Part shown: positions 6,994 through 15,200 of the stretch, in pieces
Layout: each line of letters begins with the position of its first letter
How positions within the stretch are numbered: the stretch's first letter is position 1
NCBI GenBank assembly: GCA_049972525.1
Contig: JBMFKI010000015.1
Span: 1 to 41,411, forward strand
From: JAVZLQ01 sp049972525
GTDB taxonomy: Archaea; Thermoproteota; Bathyarchaeia; Bathyarchaeales; Bathycorpusculaceae
Reading direction: 5' to 3'
Length of the DNA stretch: 41,411 bases
Program-made: the position numbers and the translations under genes
Notes under the pieces: generated by a model
Databases searched by the model: none
What the model was told of the DNA's origin: nothing
The model's input: the letters and a program-made list of their open reading frames with translations, nothing else

Positions 6994-8352
6994 TTAAGTC
7001 ATAAACCTTTCAACAACATTGTATAGGACGCTTGTTCCAAATACTAGGTTTTGTATGGATATGCGTTCATCTATACCGTGGACCATTTTTAGGGTTTCTT
7101 CGTATGGCAAGTCGGAGAGTACGGGTTGAAAACCATAGCAGACGCTGCCAAGAACTCTGAAGAAGCGGGAGTCTGTTCCACCAGTTAACAGTATAGGAGC
7201 CACTGCACATTTTGGTTCAAACTCTTTTAGGACATCTACAATCAGCTTGTATAATGGAGTATCCATAGGGGATTCAGATGGCTCGTTTGCTTGAATTATT
7301 TCAAATTCAAGTTTCTCCATGTCAGAGTCCTTTAATAACTCTTTTAGCTCTTTCAGCGTTTGCATAGTGTTTTGTCCTGGAAGGATTCTGCAGTCGAAGA
7401 CTGCTTCGCATTCAGATGGTATTATATTCTCTTTTACGCCGCCATGCACAATTGTTGGGGCTATGGTTATTCTAAGCATTGCTCGGATTTCTTCAGCCAT
7501 GGCTTTATCCTGTTGAGCGAGCATGTCCAAAATTTGGTCGCCCATCGCTGGATTTTGAAGTAAAAACGTTAAAGCCTGCTTGGCAAGCGGTTTTTCCTCA
7601 GCGATTACGCTTAAAAACTGCTTCACCGTTGGCACAAGCATAATTTTTGCGCGGTGATTCCCCAATACTTCAATTACCTTATTAATTCGAAGTATAGCGT
7701 TGTCAGCTGCGCCTGGCACCGAACCGTGTCCTGGTCTTCCCTTAGCTTTAACCTTAAACCACAAAATTCCCTTTTCAGCTGTTTGAATTGTGAATATGCT
7801 TTTTCCATTTATTGGAATTGCTTGTCCACCACCCTCGTTTATGACGTAGTCTGCGTGAACTTTTTCTGGGTGATTGTGCACAAGCCATCCCGCCCCAGCT
7901 TCTCCACCTTTCTCTTCGTCGGCTGTTGCCGCTAGTATTACGTCTCCCTTAAGTTTCACGTTGTTTCTTTTCAGAAGTTTCATGACCATAACTTCGATGG
8001 CAGTCATGGATTTCATGTCTAAGGCGCCGCGTCCCCAAACAAAGCCGTCTTTAACAAGTCCTGAAAATGGGTCTACACTCCACTCTTTCGGGTTCGCTGC
8101 GACCACATCCAGATGTGAAAGCAGTAGTAAACTTGGCTTTTCCCCGCTTCCCTTTAGACGTGTTATAACGCTGCCCCTTCCAGGAGAAGATTCAAAAAGT
8201 TCGCATTTGAAGCCTTCCTTCCCCAATTTTTCTGCTAAATACTTTGCAGCTTCTGTTTCGTTGCCAGGTGGGTTAGTTGTGTTTATGCGGATTAAATCGC
8301 TTAAAAGGCTTGTAACCTCATCCTTAACTTCCCTAATTAGTGGTTTGTGCAT
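6994..8352 (-). CDS. M20-family zinc metallopeptidase / amidohydrolase (ArgE/DapE-like)
   Basis: A 452-residue cytoplasmic metallohydrolase of the M20 family, which cleaves amide bonds of peptides or N-acyl amino acids using two zinc ions. Metal and catalytic residues are visible: LLSHLDVVAA (His80), WGRGALDMKS (Asp112), TADEEKGGEAG (Glu146 catalytic base and Glu147 metal ligand), and GGTDSRFFR near the C-terminus. The central dimerisation domain includes KAKGRPGHGSVPG. The length matches carboxypeptidase G2/ACY1-like members more than short DapE. It is transcribed divergently from the DNA glycosylase gene, with a palindrome between them. The substrate cannot be told from sequence. Confidence 0.9.
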   Translation of the reverse strand: MHKPLIREVKDEVTSLLSDLIRINTTNPPGNETEAAKYLAEKLGKEGFKCELFESSPGRGSVITRLKGSGEKPSLLLLSHLDVVAANPKEWSVDPFSGLVKDGFVWGRGALDMKSMTAIEVMVMKLLKRNNVKLKGDVILAATADEEKGGEAGAGWLVHNHPEKVHADYVINEGGGQAIPINGKSIFTIQTAEKGILWFKVKAKGRPGHGSVPGAADNAILRINKVIEVLGNHRAKIMLVPTVKQFLSVIAEEKPLAKQALTFLLQNPAMGDQILDMLAQQDKAMAEEIRAMLRITIAPTIVHGGVKENIIPSECEAVFDCRILPGQNTMQTLKELKELLKDSDMEKLEFEIIQANEPSESPMDTPLYKLIVDVLKEFEPKCAVAPILLTGGTDSRFFRVLGSVCYGFQPVLSDLPYEETLKMVHGIDERISIQNLVFGTSVLYNVVERFMT

Positions 8353-8374
8353 TTTTTTCCTTCCGAGTTCACTG

Positions 8375-8395
8375 TTAAACGTTTAAAACGTTTAA
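8375..8395. promoter_or_regulatory. Palindromic AT-rich element between two divergent genes
   Basis: The perfect 12-base palindrome TTAAACGTTTAA (8375-8386) overlaps a second near-copy AACGTTTAA just after it. It lies 20-40 bases upstream of the M20 peptidase start and about 50 upstream of the glycosylase start. It may be an operator or part of back-to-back promoter elements. Confidence 0.35.
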
Positions 8396-8444
8396 GCTTT
8401 AGTCTCTTAACCCTTAAAATAGAAAAAGTGCGGAGAGAACAATT

Positions 8445-9026
8445 ATGAGCGTATTACCGAGAAGTTTCTATGAGAGAGACCCCGCCGTAGTTGCAAAGGA
8501 ACTTTTGGGGAAAATACTGGTTAGGAGGCTCGGCTCAGAAATTCTTTCAGGGAAAATTGTTGAAACAGAAGCCTATTATGGAGAAAATGATCCGGCATCC
8601 AAGGCATATAAGGGTAGAAAAAGGTTTAATGAGTTGATGTTTTTTGATGTTGGCAAAGCTTTTATTTACATGGTTCATGGGAATTGGCTTCTAAACATTG
8701 TTGCGCATGTTAGAGGTGGTGTTGGGGCAGTTTTGATAAGGGCTTTGGAGCCTGTGGAAAGCGTTGAAATTATGCAGAAGCTTCGAAAAGCAAGTAGCCT
8801 AAGCAAGTTGACAAGTGGTCCTGGAATGTTGACAAAAGCCTTATGCATAACTAAGGAGTTAAACGGCGTCGATGTGACTGAAAGGAGCAGCCAATTGTTT
8901 GTGGTTAAAGGTGAAATTGAGAAGTTTCAAGTTTGTTCTTCTCATAGGGTTGGTGTGAAGTTTGATTTGCCTCAAGATCTTAGATTTTTTATCGTTGGGA
9001 ACAAGTTTGTTTCTAAAGCCTCGTAG
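8445..9026 (+). CDS. 3-methyladenine (alkyladenine) DNA glycosylase, AAG/MPG family
   Basis: A 193-residue base-excision repair enzyme that removes alkylated or deaminated purines from DNA. It begins LPRSFYERDPAVVAKELLGK, typical of the family, and contains the catalytic-glutamate segment GKIVETEAYYGENDPASKAY. RFNELMFFDVGKAFIYMVHG corresponds to the stretch that usually ends in YGMHYC; here a His-Gly-Asn-Trp replaces it. GAVLIRALEPVE and LTSGPGMLTKAL (product-site loop) follow. ATG at 8445 has GGAGAG eight bases upstream. Length is normal. Substrate range is not determined. Confidence 0.93.
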   Translation: MSVLPRSFYERDPAVVAKELLGKILVRRLGSEILSGKIVETEAYYGENDPASKAYKGRKRFNELMFFDVGKAFIYMVHGNWLLNIVAHVRGGVGAVLIRALEPVESVEIMQKLRKASSLSKLTSGPGMLTKALCITKELNGVDVTERSSQLFVVKGEIEKFQVCSSHRVGVKFDLPQDLRFFIVGNKFVSKAS

Positions 9027-9099
9027 GTGAAGGTTGAATAGGGTTTTTGAGAAGTGCTTTTATTTTGAAATCTGGTAAAAGGATTCTGGAGGGCGTGCG

Positions 9100-9642
9100 A
9101 TGGCTGTTCAGCAACCGCAACATTTTCAACTTCGCGAATATTCGTTGGCTAAAACTGTTGGTTTAATATCTGACACGCATATACCCGTTAGAGCTAAAAG
9201 CCTGCCAAATAGGGTCTTTGAGGTTTTTGAAAAAGTGGATTTTATAGTTCATGCTGGCGACTTGGTTGATATGTCTGTTATTGACGAGTTGGAGCAGATG
9301 GCGCCTGTTTTGGCTGTTTACGGCAACATGGATGGGCCGGAAGTTCGCGGGAAACTGCCTAAGATGAACTCTTTTAAGATTTTTGAGTGGAAAATTGGGG
9401 TTATGCATGATCCTGGAGCGCTTTTCGGAATGAGTAAGATGAGGGAAATAGTCAAGCAGAACGGCTTTAACGTGCTGGTTTATGGGCACACCCATAATCC
9501 GAGTATAAAATGGGAAGGCGATATCTTATTTATAAATCCTGGAAGTCCAACGAATCCCATTCCACCATTTGTGGTTAAGCCAAGCGTCGGCTTGTTAAGG
9601 GTGACAAAGGAGAATATAACGCCGGAAATAGTTCAAATCTAA
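9100..9642 (+). CDS. YfcE/MJ0936-type metallophosphoesterase
   Basis: A 180-residue calcineurin-like phosphoesterase. Metal-binding motifs appear in order: GLISDTHIP (about residues 21-29), VHAGDLVD, VYGNMDGPE, GVMHDPGALFG and VYGHTHNPS, ending with FINPGSPTNP. In the usual family the fourth motif is HGH or HGN; here it is MHDPG, so the metal His is kept but the following glycine is changed. Members hydrolyse phosphodiesters, often cyclic nucleotides or model substrates, in the cytoplasm. The ATG has GGAGGG seven bases upstream. It follows the glycosylase by 73 bases on the same strand. Confidence 0.9.
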   Translation: MAVQQPQHFQLREYSLAKTVGLISDTHIPVRAKSLPNRVFEVFEKVDFIVHAGDLVDMSVIDELEQMAPVLAVYGNMDGPEVRGKLPKMNSFKIFEWKIGVMHDPGALFGMSKMREIVKQNGFNVLVYGHTHNPSIKWEGDILFINPGSPTNPIPPFVVKPSVGLLRVTKENITPEIVQI

Positions 9643-9800
9643 TTTTATGAGTGTAATTTTAAACCTCAAACCAAGTTTTCTTTCATTTGCGTATTCGCAC
9701 TTCTCGTCATATCCCTACTCTGCAAGCAAATTTTAAATAAAATATTAGTGATAAAATTTTATCGTGGCTGTGTATTGAATCGAAGCTTGAGCCAAAGATT

Positions 9801-10505
9801 TTGGAGCAAATTGCGGACGTTGTGGCTAAACATGGCGGTTTAGCCCCTTCCGTTCAGTATAACTTTTCGTCTAACTTTAAAAAGGTTATTGGGTTAGTGT
9901 TCTTGAACTTAACTGATTCCGATTCCACGATTGATGAGCTTGTGAAGGAAATACGTAAAATAAAGGGTGTTGAGAATGTGCAGGCTCTCCACCCCGTGAC
10001 TGAGGGTTTAGTTGCGGACTATATTTTTACTCGACTGCTTTTAGCTGGTGATAGAGCCATCATATTACGGAGACCTGGATACGCTGGATTAATCACTGGA
10101 ATAAGGGAGCAGTTTGGAACAGCAGGCGAAACATTTCTATACTATACTGGATACGAGTCGGGAATAAAATACGGTAAAGCCCACCAAGAAATTGCAGCTT
10201 AACTTGGAATAAAAGACCCAATTGATATTATGCAGAAAATATCAATTCCTTTATGTACATGTATGGGTTTAGGCAAACCTGAAATCATTGAAGCCACCGT
10301 TAACCCTCCGCGAGTTATTGTAAGATTGAATGACTCTTTTGAGTGCGAATTAGGACCATTAGCTAAAAGGCCATTCTCCAACTTTTTCCGCGGAATATTG
10401 GCTGGTCTTGTCGCACACCTATTCAGTCGAAAAATGGACGCAAAAGAGCTAAAATGCATAGCAAAAGGAGACCCACACTGCGAGTTCAAAATAACACCAG
10501 AATAG
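9801..10505 (+). pseudogene. ACT-like plus V4R-domain protein with an in-frame TAA stop
   Basis: One reading frame is continuous from at least 9801 to 10505 except for a TAA at 10200-10202. The first half resembles a small ACT-like sensor (LVFLNLTDSDSTIDELVKEI, GVENVQALHPVTEG) followed by the start of a V4R (vinyl-4-reductase) domain, FTRLLLAGDRAIILRR through YYTGYESGIKYGKAHQEIAA. After the stop come LGIKDPIDIMQK, SFECELGPLAKRP, FFRGILAGLV and the conserved V4R tail CIAKGDPHCEFKI. A single base change, GAA to TAA, would explain the break. V4R domains bind small hydrophobic molecules or sit beside sensors. The start is odd: 9801 is a TTG and no ATG or good GTG precedes it, while a TATA-like AT-rich run ends near 9760. 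Confidence 0.75.
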
Positions 10506-10508
10506 CAC

Positions 10509-10814
10509 GATAAAATCAACATTTCTATGCTAATACTTGTTTACGCCACTTTGTGTGTGATGCGAGTGTATAAAAAGTGAGAGTGTTTGGGTTTTATGGG
10601 GTATAATTTTAAACTGTCTTTTTACTGGTATCGTGACATCCCAGCAATGGCAACAGTTCTATAGCGCGTCAAGACTTCTTTCATTTCGGCATCGTGATTT
10701 TCTTCACTTTAACTTATCTCTCTCCACTGTTTGTGAATGTTGCATTGCAAATAGTTTTAAAAGCAAAGTTCTGTGTAACCAAAGTTGAAAGGTTCGTTAG
10801 TGGAGGTTTGCCTG
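10509..10814. other. Intergenic stretch, no gene seen
   Basis: About 300 bases with no coding pattern in any frame. The only recognisable items are AT-rich TATA-like runs, AGTTTTAAAAGC near 10750-10761 being the best placed for the small gene that starts at 10815. No RNA gene or repeat was recognised. Confidence 0.5.
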
Positions 10815-10952
10815 ATGGAAAGGTGTAAAAATCCTTGGAACAGGGAATGTAGGAACGAGGATATTGAGGTTTATATTCTTTTTAATGGGGAGAAGTTGCC
10901 CATTTGTCGGCGTTGTTGGAGTAAAATTGCGGTTAGGAATTTGGAGTGGTGA
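10815..10952 (+). CDS. Small Cys-rich (zinc-ribbon-like) protein, 45 residues
   Basis: ATG at 10815, stop at 10950-10952. The protein starts MERCKNPWNRECRNEDIEVY and ends LPICRRCWSKIAVRNLEW. Four cysteines in the arrangement C-x7-C ... C-x2-C suggest a single zinc-binding site. The sequence GGAGG lies 8 bases upstream. The next gene starts four bases after the stop, so the two form a small operon. No family name is recognised; the order and spacing look like a real gene pair rather than chance. Confidence 0.6.
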   Translation: MERCKNPWNRECRNEDIEVYILFNGEKLPICRRCWSKIAVRNLEW

Positions 10953-10955
10953 GTT

Positions 10956-11201
10956 ATGGAGCGGTTTAACTTTATTGTTGCTAGGGCTTTATTGGGTAAG
11001 AATGTGAATCTTCATTTGAAGGATGGTTCTGTTATAGTGAATGTTCGGTTATTGGAGTTTCTGAAGGATAAGTTTGGTAGGAAAGCGTTTATCAGATGTG
11101 TTCCGTATGGAAAGAGAGACGCATTTAAGGTTTCGCTTAGGAACATCGCGTGGGCTGAACAGTTGAACCTTGATTTCATTTTGCCAGAAGAGGAAAATTA
11201 A
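10956..11201 (+). CDS. Small conserved-looking protein of unknown function, 81 residues
   Basis: The ATG at 10956 is preceded by the stop codon of the small zinc-ribbon gene. The sequence is basic and contains NVNLHLKDGSVIVNVRLLEF, a strand-turn-strand pattern reminiscent of Sm-like or other small beta-barrel RNA-binding folds, followed by RKAFIRCVPYGKRDAFKVSL and an acidic end LPEEEN. The resemblance is only to pattern and not to a recognised family. Its position after a zinc-ribbon protein and before purA gives no specific role. An RNA-binding guess is weak. Confidence 0.6.
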   Translation: MERFNFIVARALLGKNVNLHLKDGSVIVNVRLLEFLKDKFGRKAFIRCVPYGKRDAFKVSLRNIAWAEQLNLDFILPEEEN

Positions 11202-11281
11202 AGCCTTAGCTGTCGCGTGAAATTGTTTTTACATGAATTTGGCAAACAATCTTAAATAAAGCTGTATGAATTTTCACATCG

Positions 11282-12289
11282 GTGATGTGCATGCCGTGTA
11301 CTGTTATCGCTGGGGCTTTTTGGGGAGATGAGGGTAAGGGTAAGATAATTTCCTATTTGGCTTTGAAGGACAAGTTAGACGTTTGCGTTAGAACGGGTTC
11401 TGTTAATGCTGCGCACACGGTTTGGTTGGAAGGGAAGCGTTATGCTTTACACATGGTGCCGGCTACCTTTGTTTTTAAAAAGTGTCGCCTTCTAATTGGC
11501 GCTGGTTCAAATGTTCATGTAGCCCAGTTTCTCAAGGAAGTTGAGGAGACGAATGTTAAAGATAGGATAGGTGTGGACGCGCAGGCATCTATAATTGAGG
11601 CGAAGCATTCAGAGCAGGATAAGACAAGTGCGCATCTGAAGGGAATAGGGACGACGGGTTGGGGTGTTGGTCCAGCGATTGAGGAGCGTGTCCGCAGAAC
11701 AGCGAAACTTGCGAGGGATGTTCCAGAGTTGAAGCCGTACATAACGGATGTTGCAGAAGAGGCTAACAACGCGATAGACGCAGGTAAAAAGGTTTTGCTT
11801 GAGGGGACTCAGGGTTTTATGCTTTCGCTTTTTCATGGGACATATCCATACGTGACGGGAAGAGATACAAGTGCGTCAGCAATCTGCTCAGAGGCTGGTG
11901 TGGGACCGACAAAAGTTGACGATGTCCTAATAGTTTTTAAGGCGTTTATGACGCGTGTGGGTGCTGGTCCTCTTCCTGGCGAGCTTACGAAGGAAGAAGC
12001 GATAAGGCGAGGTTGGTTTGAAACTGCTGCTGGAACTGGGCGTGATAGGCGTTCCGCCCCATTTAACTTTGAAGTTGCCAGAAGAGCTGTGAAGGTTAAT
12101 GGTGCAACTCAAGCGGCGCTGACGAAGCTTGACAGCGTTTATCCACAATGTAAGGGTGCAAGAAGCTTTGACGCGTTGCCAAAGGAAGCAAGAGAGTTTA
12201 TAGTGGAAATTGAGCGGCAAGTTGGGGTTCCCGTTGTGCTTATAGGCACTGGACCTGAAGCCTTGGACATAATTGACAGAAGAAAATGA
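11282..12289 (+). CDS. purA: Adenylosuccinate synthetase, short archaeal form
   Basis: PurA joins IMP and aspartate with GTP to make adenylosuccinate, the first committed step to AMP. The GTP-binding signature GAFWGDEGKGK is at about residues 12-22, followed by GSVNAAHTVW (the usual loop GGxNAGHT with Ala for Gly), IGTTGWGVGPA, LLEGTQGFMLSLFHGTYPYV and GRDRRSAPFN. At 335 residues it is about 90 shorter than bacterial PurA, which is normal for short archaeal versions such as those of Thermococcales. Start could be GTG 11282, ATG 11285 or ATG 11291; the last aligns best with the conserved MPxTVIxGAFWGDEGK start. It is intact. Confidence 0.95.
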   Translation: MMCMPCTVIAGAFWGDEGKGKIISYLALKDKLDVCVRTGSVNAAHTVWLEGKRYALHMVPATFVFKKCRLLIGAGSNVHVAQFLKEVEETNVKDRIGVDAQASIIEAKHSEQDKTSAHLKGIGTTGWGVGPAIEERVRRTAKLARDVPELKPYITDVAEEANNAIDAGKKVLLEGTQGFMLSLFHGTYPYVTGRDTSASAICSEAGVGPTKVDDVLIVFKAFMTRVGAGPLPGELTKEEAIRRGWFETAAGTGRDRRSAPFNFEVARRAVKVNGATQAALTKLDSVYPQCKGARSFDALPKEAREFIVEIERQVGVPVVLIGTGPEALDIIDRRK

Positions 12290-12408
12290 TGTTTGCGAGA
12301 CTAGTTAATGCGCCCGCGTTTACAGAACTCTTGGGGCGTTGTTTATTATTGGAAGATTATTTAAAAAGATGAAAAAGCCGAAGAAAGCGTAGAGAAAAGG
12401 TAAGAACG

Positions 12409-12421
12409 CTTTTTATATTTC
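12409..12421 (+). promoter_or_regulatory. TATA box before the MFS transporter
   Basis: CTTTTTATATTTC lies with its centre about 24 bases before the TTG start at 12438, which would produce a nearly leaderless transcript. Sequence match only. Confidence 0.45.
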
Positions 12422-12437
12422 TTGCAGATTTCGAAGT

Positions 12438-13652
12438 TTGAAAAGGAGACTTTCGGAGTTGACGCTGAGCTACAGGGCAAGGATTTTCAGAATTTTCTCT
12501 CCATTCAAGGCTTTAAATAAGGATTTAAGGCTGATTTTCGTGTGCAACTTAATCGGCTCTTTTGGAGACGGCTTATATGCTTACACGTTGCCAAACTATA
12601 TAACAATAAACCTCGGAGCTAATTCCGTTGAGCTTGGAATACTTTACGCCGTGATGAGCCTTGTTGCGGCCTCGACACTTTTCATTGCTGGGATGCTGGC
12701 GGACAATTATGATCGCAAAAAGATAATGATTGCGGGATGGCTTGCATGGCTTCCAGCACCGATAATTTTCTCTGCAGCAAAAAATTGGGTTCATGCTTTG
12801 CCTGGGATGGTCTTGTGGGGTTTTTGGCTCGGCGGCCCGACAAGCACGGCTTACATCGTGACATCCGCGGATAAGAATAAGCTTTCAGTGACTTTCACGG
12901 CAATTTCTGCAGCGTGGTCTTTTGGATACATTTTCTCTCCTGCGATTGGCGGTTACCTAGCAAAAAACGTTGGGTACACCCCTGTTTTTTACATGGCTAC
13001 AATTCTATACGCTTTTGCAGCATTAACCCTATGTTTTATAAGCAGTCAAAGAGCAACAGCGAATAATGCTGAAAATTCTGTGGAAGAGCACCTCTCATTA
13101 CGTTCGCTCATCAAATCCAGAAAAATTTTAGTGTTCTCCGCCTTTTTCGCCTCCATAATGTTTACAATGATGCTTTTCAGACCCTTCGTCCCAAGCTTCC
13201 TAGCGGACAAATATCATTATCAAGAATCTGAAATAGGGCTTTTCGGTTCAATTTCCTTCTTCGGTTCAGCCGTCTTAGGAATTCTGCTCGGCAAGGTTGG
13301 AGACAAATGGAGAAAAGCATACGCGCTTGCCGCTTCACTAATTCTCTGCGGCTTCTCTCTAACGCTTCTGCTGCTGTTCGGGGATTTCTGTACGCTGGCA
13401 TTCGCCCTCTTTTTAATCGGGGGCTCTTACATGGTATGGTCCTTAATGAGCGCCATAATCGGGCCTTTAGCTCCAGAATCAAGTATGGCAAGGTGGGTCG
13501 CCATACCACAAACCATAAGCATGTTTATCTCCGTTTTAGCTCCTTACATTGGCGGTTTCCTATACGCGGTTTCGCCAAATTTCCCCTTTACCATATCAAT
13601 CGTAGCCTCATTTTTGCTTGCCACAGTAACGCTATTGTTATTAAAAGAGTAA
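12438..13652 (+). CDS. Major facilitator superfamily transporter
   Basis: A 404-residue membrane transporter with about twelve hydrophobic helices. The family loop between helices 2 and 3 is visible as GMLADNYDRKKIMIAGW (about residues 84-100), the MFS GxLaDrxGRrkxl motif, with a weaker second-half version LGKVGDKWRKAYALA after helix 8. The first 30 residues are basic and cytoplasmic. The nearest start is TTG at 12438, and an ATG is absent upstream; a TATA box 24 bases before supports that start. The gene stands alone downstream of purA. Nothing in the sequence tells the substrate; drug efflux or sugar/organic anion transport are both possible. Confidence 0.88.
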   Translation: MKRRLSELTLSYRARIFRIFSPFKALNKDLRLIFVCNLIGSFGDGLYAYTLPNYITINLGANSVELGILYAVMSLVAASTLFIAGMLADNYDRKKIMIAGWLAWLPAPIIFSAAKNWVHALPGMVLWGFWLGGPTSTAYIVTSADKNKLSVTFTAISAAWSFGYIFSPAIGGYLAKNVGYTPVFYMATILYAFAALTLCFISSQRATANNAENSVEEHLSLRSLIKSRKILVFSAFFASIMFTMMLFRPFVPSFLADKYHYQESEIGLFGSISFFGSAVLGILLGKVGDKWRKAYALAASLILCGFSLTLLLLFGDFCTLAFALFLIGGSYMVWSLMSAIIGPLAPESSMARWVAIPQTISMFISVLAPYIGGFLYAVSPNFPFTISIVASFLLATVTLLLLKE

Positions 13653-13733
13653 CACACGCTAATTATTGCTGCGTTCCTACAGAAGTTTTATTTTAGAGAA
13701 GGCAATTCCACTCCCTTACAAATCAAATTTGAG

Positions 13734-14894
13734 GTGAACGAGTTGGGCGACGAGTTTACAAGGCACCATGTTGGGTCTTCCACGTCGTTTCTAGCTGTTA
13801 TCTTTATAGCAGGTCTTCTCGTTGGAAGCGTAGCAACATACTATGTTGCTTACACGCAAATTAGCAGCTTGAAAAATGAAGTTTCAACTCTTCAAAGCCA
13901 AGTCTCCAGAATATTGGGCAACCAGACAGTCACTTACGAATACGTAAACATAACACAAAACAACGTAGACCTTTCAGCGCTCTATCAAAAAGTGAAAGAT
14001 TCCGTTGTTTTAGTTCGCGGAACATTCACCAACGGAACAGTTGTTATGGGCTCAGGGTTCGTCTACAACTATTCTGGCTTAATGGTTGTCATAACAAACT
14101 ACCATGTTATACATGATACAGCGAGTAGAAGCGTAACCTTTTCAAGCGGGAACGGATACGCCGCAACGATAAATGGGACAGACCCCTATGCGGATTTGGC
14201 GGTGCTAATAGTGTTAAATGCTCCAGAAAGCGAATTTAAACCGCTGGAAATTGTCAGCTCATCAACACTGAAGGTCGGCGATCAAGTTATAGCCATAGGC
14301 AACCCGTATGGCCTAGTGGGCTCAATGACCACTGGCGTTATAAGCGCCCTAAACAGGACAATCCAGGAAACCTACACAGGCGGGTTCAGCATAGCAAACA
14401 TCATACAAACAAGCACGCCGATAAACCCTGGAAACTCTGGTGGTCCACTGCTAAACTTTAATGGCAAAGTTGTTGGAATAACAACAGCCATAGTCAGGGA
14501 CTCACAAGGCTTAGGTTTCGCCATACCGTCCAACACGATACTTAGGGAAATAGCCGCTCTAATACACAACGGCTCCTATGATGGGCATTCCTATTTAGGC
14601 TTAGAATTGGCTGACATGAGCTACGAAACGGCACAACAGATAGGCGTAAACATAACTTACGGCGTTAGAGTAGGAGGCTACTTAAATCCAAGCCCAGCGC
14701 GGGATTACGGCATCCAAATAGACGACATAATAATTACCCTAAACGGAACACAGATCAGAAATGTGGATGACTTGGCATGCTTTTTAGAAGAGAACACCAT
14801 ACCTGGAGATACTGTAACAATAACGGTTGTAAGAGGAAACCAACAGCTAGACATACCGGTGGTTCTGGGAAAAAGACCGCCTCCGTCATCATAA
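13734..14894 (+). CDS. HtrA/DegP-like serine protease with one PDZ domain
   Basis: A 386-residue membrane-anchored protease for quality control or regulated cleavage outside the membrane. An N-terminal helix (FLAVIFIAGLLVGSVATYYV, about 19-38) is followed by a short coiled coil (LKNEVSTLQSQVSRIL) and a trypsin-like domain with the full triad: His124 in TNYHVIHD, Asp154 in DPYADLAVL and Ser235 in NPGNSGGPLL. A PDZ domain follows at about 280-380 (YLGLELADM, DIIITLNGTQIRN). Several N-x-S/T sequons are consistent with an extracytoplasmic catalytic domain. The GTG start at 13734 has AATTTGAG just before it. One PDZ rather than two resembles DegS-type members. Gene is intact and stands alone. Confidence 0.95.
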   Translation: MNELGDEFTRHHVGSSTSFLAVIFIAGLLVGSVATYYVAYTQISSLKNEVSTLQSQVSRILGNQTVTYEYVNITQNNVDLSALYQKVKDSVVLVRGTFTNGTVVMGSGFVYNYSGLMVVITNYHVIHDTASRSVTFSSGNGYAATINGTDPYADLAVLIVLNAPESEFKPLEIVSSSTLKVGDQVIAIGNPYGLVGSMTTGVISALNRTIQETYTGGFSIANIIQTSTPINPGNSGGPLLNFNGKVVGITTAIVRDSQGLGFAIPSNTILREIAALIHNGSYDGHSYLGLELADMSYETAQQIGVNITYGVRVGGYLNPSPARDYGIQIDDIIITLNGTQIRNVDDLACFLEENTIPGDTVTITVVRGNQQLDIPVVLGKRPPPSS

Positions 14895-15014
14895 CAGTTC
14901 AAATGTAATCAAGGGTCTTGCATGTCTGAAAGCTTACTAGATACCGTGGGGAAGAATAATCGCTTCATGAAAAACGCTGACAAAAATGATTAGTTAAAAC
15001 AATAAATCATAATG

Positions 15015-15092
15015 TGGTGGGGCTGCCCGGATTTGAACCGGGGTCTAGAGCGCCCGAGGCTCCAAGCCTAGACCAAGCTAGCCGACAGCCCC
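15015..15092 (-). tRNA. tRNA-Pro(CGG) with encoded CCA
   Basis: Minus strand acceptor GGGGCTG/CAGCCCC, discriminator A (15018), and CCA encoded at 15017-15015. D stem GGCT/GGCT with two G-U pairs and loop AGCTTGGTCTA, anticodon stem GGAGC/GCTCT, loop CTCGGGC giving anticodon CGG, T arm CCCGG-TTCAAAT-CCGGG. No intron. The encoded CCA contrasts with the other two tRNAs in this window, which lack it. Confidence 0.95.
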
Positions 15093-15200
15093 CAATTTGC
15101 ATTTTGGATGTGCGGTTTGGAAAGCATTTTAAACTAAGTGCGTCTTAACTTTTAAACCCTTTACTCTCTAAATTCCACTTGCTGCTTAAAAGGGGGGTAT

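Noticed and set aside
10200..10202. TAA in the V4R gene as a recoded sense codon
   Set aside because: TAA is not a known recoding codon in archaea (TAG for pyrrolysine, TGA for selenocysteine), and many other genes here end with TAA.
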